From: Pseudomonas sp. PICF141
Lineage (GTDB): Bacteria > Pseudomonadota > Gammaproteobacteria > Pseudomonadales > Pseudomonadaceae
Reading direction: 5' to 3'
DNA: 64,000 nt
Assembly: GCF_002286815.1 (NCBI RefSeq)
Contig: NZ_MUNM01000037.1
Coordinates: 124,001 to 188,000 of the forward strand
Position 1 is the stretch's first letter. Each line of letters starts with the position of its first letter. The notes beneath the pieces are model-generated. The model ran no database searches, was not told the DNA's origin, and saw nothing but the letters and a program-made list of their open reading frames with translations. The position numbers were made by a program, and so were the translations under genes. Shown piece after piece: positions 58,962-64,000 of the stretch.

Positions 58962-60353
58962 TCACACAATGCCAGTGGCGTAGAAAGTACCGATCACCAC
59001 AAAAACAGCGAGTGTCTTGATCAGCGTAATACAGAAAATGTCTTTGTAGGCCTCGCGGTGGGTCAAACCGGTGACCGCCAGCAACGTAATCACTGCGCCG
59101 TTGTGCGGCAGGGTGTCCATGCCGCCACTGGCCATCGCGGCGACCCGGTGCAGCACTTCCAATGGAATGTTGGCAGCGTGGGCGGCGCTGATGAACGTCT
59201 CGGACATCGCCGCCAACGCAATACTCATGCCGCCCGACGCCGAACCGGTGATGCCGGCCAGCAGGGTCACGGTAACCGCTTCGTTGACCAGCGGGTCGGG
59301 AATGCTCTTGAGCCAGCCGGACAGCACCAGAAAACCTGGCAGCGAGGCGATCACTGCACCGAAACCGTATTCGGACGCGGTGTTCATGGCTGCCAGCAGT
59401 GCGCCGCTGACCGCACTTTTACTGCCTTCGGCCAACTTTCTGCGAATCGTCTGAAAGCTGAACACCAGCACCATGACGATGCCCACCAGCAAGGCCGCTT
59501 GCACCGCCCAGATCGCCGTCAACTTGGCGATGTCGGTGGTCACGGGGGTTGCCATGCCTGGCAGTGCGACGCTGTGGGTTTTGCCGTACCACAGCGGAAT
59601 CCAGCGGGTGAACAGCAGGTTCATCAGCCCCACCATCAACAGCGGCGACAAGGCGATCCATGGGTTGGGCAGCTTGATGTCCGGCGCGGTTTCCGGTTCG
59701 TTGCGCAGTGCTGAGCCATACCCTTCACCGCTGCGTTGAGCTTTATTGCGCTGACTCTGCAGGAACAGCATGCCGGCGCAGAACACGAAAATCGTGCCGA
59801 TCACACCCAGCCACGGTGCGGCCCAGGCGGTGGTGTTGAAGAAGGTGCTGGGGATGATGTTCTGGATCTGCGGCGTGCCGGGCAGGGCATCCATGGTGAA
59901 GGAGAATGCGCCAAGGGCGATGGTCGCCGGGATCAGGCGCTTGGGAATATTGCTCTGACGGAACATCTCGGCGGCGAACGGATAAACCGCAAACACCACC
60001 ACAAACAGCGATACGCCGCCATAAGTGAGCAGGGCGCAGACCAATACGATCACCAGCATGGCTTGGCGAGTGCCAAGCACGCGAATGGCCGCCGCGACGA
60101 TGGAGCGCGAGTAACCCGACAACTCGATCAGCTTGCCGAACACGGCGCCGAGCAGGAACACCGGGAAATACAGTTTGACGAAGCCGACCATTTTTTCCAT
60201 GAACACCCCGGTGAAGACGGGGGCAACGGCGGAAGGGTCGGTGAGCAGGACGGCGCCGAGGGCGGCGATCGGAGCAAAGAGGATAACGCTGTAGCCACGG
60301 TAAGCAGCCACCATCAGCAGCGTGAGAGCTGCCAAGGCAATGATCACACTCAT
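58962..60353 (-). CDS. GntP-family permease (probable 3-hydroxybutyrate uptake)
   Basis: A 463-residue integral membrane protein with about 12 hydrophobic helices and the GntP-type segments MDALPGTPQIQNIIP and GGMDTLPHNGAVITLL. It is placed first in the operon with the dehydrogenase, so the likely substrate is 3-hydroxybutyrate or acetoacetate. A -24/-12 promoter lies 60-75 bases upstream. AAGGAG is present before the ATG at 60353. Confidence 0.88.
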   Translation of the reverse strand: MSVIIALAALTLLMVAAYRGYSVILFAPIAALGAVLLTDPSAVAPVFTGVFMEKMVGFVKLYFPVFLLGAVFGKLIELSGYSRSIVAAAIRVLGTRQAMLVIVLVCALLTYGGVSLFVVVFAVYPFAAEMFRQSNIPKRLIPATIALGAFSFTMDALPGTPQIQNIIPSTFFNTTAWAAPWLGVIGTIFVFCAGMLFLQSQRNKAQRSGEGYGSALRNEPETAPDIKLPNPWIALSPLLMVGLMNLLFTRWIPLWYGKTHSVALPGMATPVTTDIAKLTAIWAVQAALLVGIVMVLVFSFQTIRRKLAEGSKSAVSGALLAAMNTASEYGFGAVIASLPGFLVLSGWLKSIPDPLVNEAVTVTLLAGITGSASGGMSIALAAMSETFISAAHAANIPLEVLHRVAAMASGGMDTLPHNGAVITLLAVTGLTHREAYKDIFCITLIKTLAVFVVIGTFYATGIV

Positions 60354-60411
60354 GGTGTGTCTCCTTCGATTGTTATTTTTGTAGGGTGGATCTTTTGTAG
60401 GAGAGGGCTTT

Positions 60412-60427
60412 AGCGAGTTTCGTGCCA
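60412..60427 (-). promoter_or_regulatory. Sigma-54 (RpoN) promoter of the permease operon
   Basis: On the minus strand the site reads TGGCACGAAACTCGCT, matching the consensus TGGCACG-N4-TTGCT with one mismatch. The invariant GG and GC have the correct spacing. It lies 59 bases upstream of the permease ATG, and the gene for a sigma-54 activator is next door. Confidence 0.85.
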
Positions 60428-60467
60428 GAAGATAAGTTATTGAAATTTAAGTAAATTATTTGTTGGT

Positions 60468-60493
60468 GAGACAGTTGCGTGGGTTTTTGTCTC
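60468..60493. promoter_or_regulatory. Candidate upstream activator site (GAGACA dyad)
   Basis: GAGACA (60468-60473) and its exact complement TGTCTC (60488-60493) are separated by 14 bases. The dyad lies 41 bases upstream of the -24/-12 promoter. It could be the enhancer bound by the adjacent regulator; it is closer to the promoter than many such sites, so this is tentative. Confidence 0.45.
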
Positions 60494-60524
60494 TGTATTG
60501 AGATTTTTGGTGGCTGGGCTGATG

Positions 60525-60608
60525 CTTCCGCGGACAAGCCTCGCTCCTACAGGATTGGGGATATTCGCGCCATTGCGTTACCTGTAGGAGCGAGGCTTGC
60601 CCGCGAAG
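60525..60608. repeat. REP hairpin, AAGCCTCGCTCCTACAGG class
   Basis: Inverted arms (60525-60553, 60581-60608) with one mismatch and a 27-base centre, immediately after the regulator stop codon on its transcript side. Same class as 6822-6922. Confidence 0.9.
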
Positions 60609-60640
60609 AGGCCTGTCTACCAATGGAGATCAGTGTCTCT

Positions 60641-62056
60641 TTATGGAGACTCGGCAATCCCCAACGCCACCATCTTCTTGTACAACGTCGATCGCCCCAT
60701 CCCCAAACGCGCCGCCGCTTCAATAACCTTCCCATCGCATTGCGCGAGGGCAGATTCAATCAACTGTCGATCAAACCGTTCGCGAGCCTCACTGAAGGTT
60801 TCATGGGCGACCGGTTCGATGGCCAAGGGCGCCACACGCTGCACCGGGATAAAACTGCCAATCGCCGCGCGGATATCCGCCACGTTCAGCATCAAATCAT
60901 CACTGAGCAACGCCGCGCGCTCCAGCACATTGCGCAGTTCGCGGATATTCCCCGGCCAGGCATGTTGGCCCAACAAATCCAGGGCTTCGCGGTCCAGTTC
61001 GTGCTGACTGCGCAACTCTTCGAGAATCGCTTCACTGAGGGCCGGCACGTCGTCGAGGCGATCGCGCAGGGGCGGGACCTGAATCGGCAGCACATTCAGG
61101 CGGTAATACAAATCGGCACGAAACTCACCGCGTTTGATCGCCGCTTCCAGGTCGGTGGAGGTCGCCGCGATTACCCGCACATCGCTCTGAATCACTTCAT
61201 TGGAACCCACGGGCTCGAATTCCTTTTCCTGCAACACCCGTAGCAATTTGCTTTGCAGCGGCAGCGGCATGTCGCCGATCTCATCGAGAAACAGCGTGCC
61301 GCCCTGAGCAATTTGCAATTTGCCGGTGCGGCCCTTGCGATCGGCACCGGTGAATGCGCCGGGGGCGGTGCCAAAGAACTCGGCTTCCAGCAGCGACTCA
61401 GGGATCGCCGCGCTGTTGATGCTGACGAAGGCTTTGTGTGCCCGAGGAGAGGCGCCGTGAATCGCCTGGGCCAGCAACTCTTTGCCGGTACCGGTTTCAC
61501 CCAGCAGCAACACCGGTGACTCGGTGCTGGCGCTACGCCGGGCGCGGCGTTTGACTTCCAGGCTGGCGGCGCTGGTGCCGATGAAATGGGCGAAGTTGTA
61601 TTTGGTCTGCCGTGCCCGCAGCAGCGAGCGGGTGGAGGCGAGTTCTTCCTGCATGCTCAGGTAGCGCTTGAGCATCGGCGACAGGCTGCGCAACTCATCA
61701 AACAGGGCAAAGCCGATGGCGCCAATCACTGCGCCGGCATCGTCATGAATCGGCAGACGCATCACCACCAGCGGTTCCTTGGGGGTGTCTTGCATGTCCA
61801 GCAGGATGGGCCGTCCGGTGCGCACCACCTCTCGCAACAGGCTGCCAGGGATCACGCTTTCACAGGCCCGGCCAATCGCACCTGCGGCCGACTCGAGACC
61901 GAAACGCCGGGCATAACGCTCGTTCATCCAGACGATGTTCGCATCGCGGTCGACAATCACCGTGCCTTCGCTCGATTGCTCGATGATTTCGAACAGCGAG
62001 CGGATCGCCAGGGTACGAACGCGCTGGTAGTCCTTGAGGCTTTCGGTGGTGTTCAT
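60641..62056 (-). CDS. hbcR: Sigma-54 enhancer-binding regulator, HbcR-like
   Basis: A 471-residue activator. Domains in order: PAS-like sensor (about 15-130), AAA+ sigma-54 interaction domain (about 160-390) with Walker A GETGTGKE, the sigma-54 contact loop GAFTGA and Walker B GGTLFLDEIGD, then a Fis-type helix-turn-helix (VIEAAARLGMGRSTLYKKM). In P. aeruginosa the equivalent (PA2005, HbcR) controls 3-hydroxybutyrate catabolism next to bdhA and a GntP permease; the same neighbours are seen here. The symbol is transferred on that synteny. Confidence 0.85.
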   Translation of the reverse strand: MNTTESLKDYQRVRTLAIRSLFEIIEQSSEGTVIVDRDANIVWMNERYARRFGLESAAGAIGRACESVIPGSLLREVVRTGRPILLDMQDTPKEPLVVMRLPIHDDAGAVIGAIGFALFDELRSLSPMLKRYLSMQEELASTRSLLRARQTKYNFAHFIGTSAASLEVKRRARRSASTESPVLLLGETGTGKELLAQAIHGASPRAHKAFVSINSAAIPESLLEAEFFGTAPGAFTGADRKGRTGKLQIAQGGTLFLDEIGDMPLPLQSKLLRVLQEKEFEPVGSNEVIQSDVRVIAATSTDLEAAIKRGEFRADLYYRLNVLPIQVPPLRDRLDDVPALSEAILEELRSQHELDREALDLLGQHAWPGNIRELRNVLERAALLSDDLMLNVADIRAAIGSFIPVQRVAPLAIEPVAHETFSEARERFDRQLIESALAQCDGKVIEAAARLGMGRSTLYKKMVALGIAESP

Positions 62057-62096
62057 CGGGCTTCACTGTCCAGGATGTGTGGTGTTTGTTCGGGTG

Positions 62097-62162
62097 CCTT
62101 CGCGGGCAAGCCTCGCTCCTACGATCACCTCGACCTGTAGGAGCGAGGCTTGCCCGCGAAGG
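62097..62162. repeat. REP hairpin, CCTTCGCGGGCAAGCCTCGC class
   Basis: Perfect 26-base arms (62097-62122, 62137-62162) around a 14-base loop, between the regulator start and the end of the transporter gene. Confidence 0.95.
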
Positions 62163-62187
62163 CCGCGGTCCAACGACATGACGCAGA

Positions 62188-63768
62188 TTATGCCCACCCC
62201 GGACGCGCCGCCGCCAACAGCTCTTTGGTATACGGATGCTGCGGCGAGTCGAACACCGTGTGGCTGGCGCCGCTTTCCACCACTTTGCCATCCTTGATCA
62301 CGATCATGTCGTGGGCCAGTGCGCGTATCACCGCCAGGTCATGACTGATGAACAGGTAGGTCAGGCCGTATTTTTCCTGAAGCTGACGGAGCAGGGCGAC
62401 CACTTGTTTTTGCACCGTGCGGTCCAGCGCCGAGGTCGGCTCGTCGAGCAGGATCAGCGCTGGTTTCAGCACCAGTGCGCGGGCAATGGCAATGCGTTGG
62501 CGTTGGCCGCCGGAGAATTCGTGAGGGTAGCGATGACGACTTTGCGGGTCGAGGCCGACTTCTTCCAGCACCCGGATCACCTGGGCTTCGCATTCGTGCG
62601 GGGTGGATTGGCTATGAACTTCAAGGCCTTCACTGATGATCTGCGCCACGGACATTCGTGGGCTGAGGCTGCCGAAGGGGTCCTGGAACACGACCTGCAT
62701 TTTTTTGCGCCACGGCCGTAGCTGCTTTTGCGTCAGGCCATCAAGGGCCTCGCCCTGAAAGCGAATGCTGCCTTGCGAATCGAGCAAGCGCAGGATCGCC
62801 TGACCGAGGGTGGATTTGCCCGAACCGGATTCACCGACGATGCCCAGCGTCTTGCCATGCTGAACATTCAGACTGATGCCATCCACCGCGCATAGATAGG
62901 TTTTACGCTGGAACAGGCCGCCACCGATGGTGAACCGTACGTGCAGATTATCCACTTCCAGCACGTTTTCACGTTCGCCCCGGGGCAGCGCTTCACCTTC
63001 CGGCTCGGCGTTCAGCAGCATGCAGCTGTAAGGGTGTTTCGGTTCGGTGAACAGCGTTTCGCAAGGTGCCTGCTCGACGATTTCCCCGGTGTGCATCACG
63101 CACACCCGCTGGGCCATGCTGCGCACCAGATTGAGGTCGTGGCTGATCAGCAGCAGCGACATGCCAAGCCGCTGCTGCAGGGATTTGAGCAGCGACAGGA
63201 TCTTGCGCTGCACCGTCACATCCAGCGCGGTGGTCGGCTCGTCGGCGATCAGCAATTGCGGCTCGCAAGCCAGGGCCATGGCGATCATCACTCGTTGCCG
63301 TTGACCGCCAGACAATTGATGGGGATACGCCTTGAGCCGTTCTTCGGGCTTCTGGATGCCTACCAGTTGCAGCAACTCCAGAATCCTTGCTTGCGCCGCT
63401 TTGCCACCCAACCCTCGGTGCAGCAGCAGGGTTTCGCCGATCTGTTTTTCAACGCTGTGCAGCGGGTTTAGTGAGCTCATCGGCTCCTGGAAAATCATCG
63501 CAATCCGGTTGCCGCGCAGCTCGCGCAAGGTCTTGATATCGGCGCCGATCAACTCCTGACCTCGATAGCGAATGCTGCCGGTGGTTGTCGTGCCGTTTTC
63601 AGGCAGCAGTTGCAGGATCGAGTGGGCAGTCACCGACTTGCCGCAACCCGACTCGCCGACCAGCGCCAGGCACTCGCCGGGGCGGATGTCCAGGCACAGA
63701 TTGCGTACCACGGTCTGGCCATTGAAGGCCACGTTGAGGTCACGGATTTCGATCAGGTTGTCGCTCAT
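62188..63768 (-). CDS. yejF: Duplicated ABC ATPase of a peptide transporter, YejF-like
   Basis: A 526-residue protein with two complete ATPase halves: GESGCGKS with LSGGQRQR in the first and GESGSGKS with FSGGQRQR in the second, plus the oligopeptide-type C-terminal PEG/PxHPYT segments ([21 protein letters not shown]). This fused layout is typical of YejF, the ATPase of the YejABEF importer for peptides and microcin C-like compounds. The start at 63768 (MSDNLIEI) is 14 bases after the permease stop. It is the last gene of an operon that begins outside the window. Confidence 0.88.
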   Translation of the reverse strand: MSDNLIEIRDLNVAFNGQTVVRNLCLDIRPGECLALVGESGCGKSVTAHSILQLLPENGTTTTGSIRYRGQELIGADIKTLRELRGNRIAMIFQEPMSSLNPLHSVEKQIGETLLLHRGLGGKAAQARILELLQLVGIQKPEERLKAYPHQLSGGQRQRVMIAMALACEPQLLIADEPTTALDVTVQRKILSLLKSLQQRLGMSLLLISHDLNLVRSMAQRVCVMHTGEIVEQAPCETLFTEPKHPYSCMLLNAEPEGEALPRGERENVLEVDNLHVRFTIGGGLFQRKTYLCAVDGISLNVQHGKTLGIVGESGSGKSTLGQAILRLLDSQGSIRFQGEALDGLTQKQLRPWRKKMQVVFQDPFGSLSPRMSVAQIISEGLEVHSQSTPHECEAQVIRVLEEVGLDPQSRHRYPHEFSGGQRQRIAIARALVLKPALILLDEPTSALDRTVQKQVVALLRQLQEKYGLTYLFISHDLAVIRALAHDMIVIKDGKVVESGASHTVFDSPQHPYTKELLAAARPGWA

Positions 63769-63782
63769 ATCAATAATCCGCT

Positions 63783-64000
63783 TCAAGACCGAGGATCAAA
63801 GGCATCACGTAATGCCTCCCCGATAAACACCAATAAAGAAAGAATCAGCGCCAGGGTGAAAAACGCCGTCAGCCCCAGCCACGGCGCTTGCAGGTTCTGC
63901 TTGCCTTGACTGATCAATTCGCCCAGCGATGCACTGCCGGCCGGCATGCCGAAGCCGAGAAAGTCCAGTGCCGTGAGGGTGGAAATCGCCCCGGTCAAAA
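63783..64000 (-). CDS. yejE: C-terminal end of a YejE-like ABC permease (partial)
   Basis: The last about 72 codons of an inner-membrane permease, reading in from the right edge. It has the conserved LDFLGFGMPAGSASLGELISQG segment of the permease EAA-type loop, a membrane helix (FTLALILSLLVFIGEA) and the typical end LRDAFDPRS. It is followed by the ATPase gene after 14 bases, which supports YejE. The first codon seen is not a start. Confidence 0.88.
   Translation of the reverse strand, partial: LTGAISTLTALDFLGFGMPAGSASLGELISQGKQNLQAPWLGLTAFFTLALILSLLVFIGEALRDAFDPRS

Overview
The window looks like a chromosomal segment of a fluorescent-group Pseudomonas. The support is high GC with strongly GC-biased third codon positions, many Pseudomonas-type REP hairpins, the imuA-imuB-dnaE2 mutasome, a periplasmic cis/trans fatty-acid isomerase, aerobic-type cobalamin genes (cobE, cobM, cobN, cobW, cbtAB) and the cysI-DUF934 pair. 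No rRNA, tRNA, CRISPR array, prophage or insertion sequence was recognised. Gene assignments come from reading the translations; no database search was possible.

Layout. 1-4.6 kb: end of imuA, then imuB and dnaE2 (SOS mutagenesis). 4.7-8.3 kb: a PAS hybrid histidine kinase, a periplasmic DUF4142 protein and two small soluble proteins. 8.5-13.5 kb (minus): a HoxX-like formyltransferase/enoyl-CoA hydratase fusion, a LysR regulator, and a translationally coupled sterol-desaturase-type hydroxylase and SMP-30-like protein. 13.7-15.9 kb: a compact PAAR, putative effector and putative immunity cassette; the effector has a caspase-like His-Gly and Ala-Cys pair. 16-23.5 kb: Tat-exported amidohydrolase, SCP2 protein, histidine phosphatase, SohB-type protease, and sulfite reductase with its DUF934 partner. 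23.7-30.4 kb: one giant 2225-residue protein with a dermonecrotic-toxin-like N-terminus, three leucine-rich-repeat blocks and a NEL-type ubiquitin ligase C-terminus.

30.4-47.4 kb is centred on cobalamin. It starts with metH (a B12 user), then cti and nfuA. Two divergent B12 units follow: cbtB-cbtA-cobE-cobM leftward and cobW-cobN-chlI-VWA rightward. Each is preceded by its own cobalamin riboswitch, so uptake, insertion and processing of cobalt would be shut off together when B12 is plentiful. A REP hairpin has been inserted in frame into cobN.

47.5-56 kb: a phospholipase-D-family protein, a thioredoxin-like protein, a decayed catabolic locus (IclR remnant, intact DSD1-type PLP enzyme, sugar-kinase remnant), a parvulin, a second PAS hybrid kinase paralogous to the first, and a solitary PilU-like ATPase. 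56-62 kb: a ketone-body module of acetoacetate-CoA ligase, 3-hydroxybutyrate dehydrogenase and GntP permease, with a good sigma-54 promoter and an adjacent HbcR-like enhancer-binding protein. 62.2 kb to the end: a peptide/microcin-type ABC transporter (yejF and the end of yejE), cut by the window edge.

The strongest candidates for undescribed biology are the PAAR/caspase-like effector/immunity cassette and the giant NEL protein. The REP element translated inside cobN is a clear evolutionary oddity.
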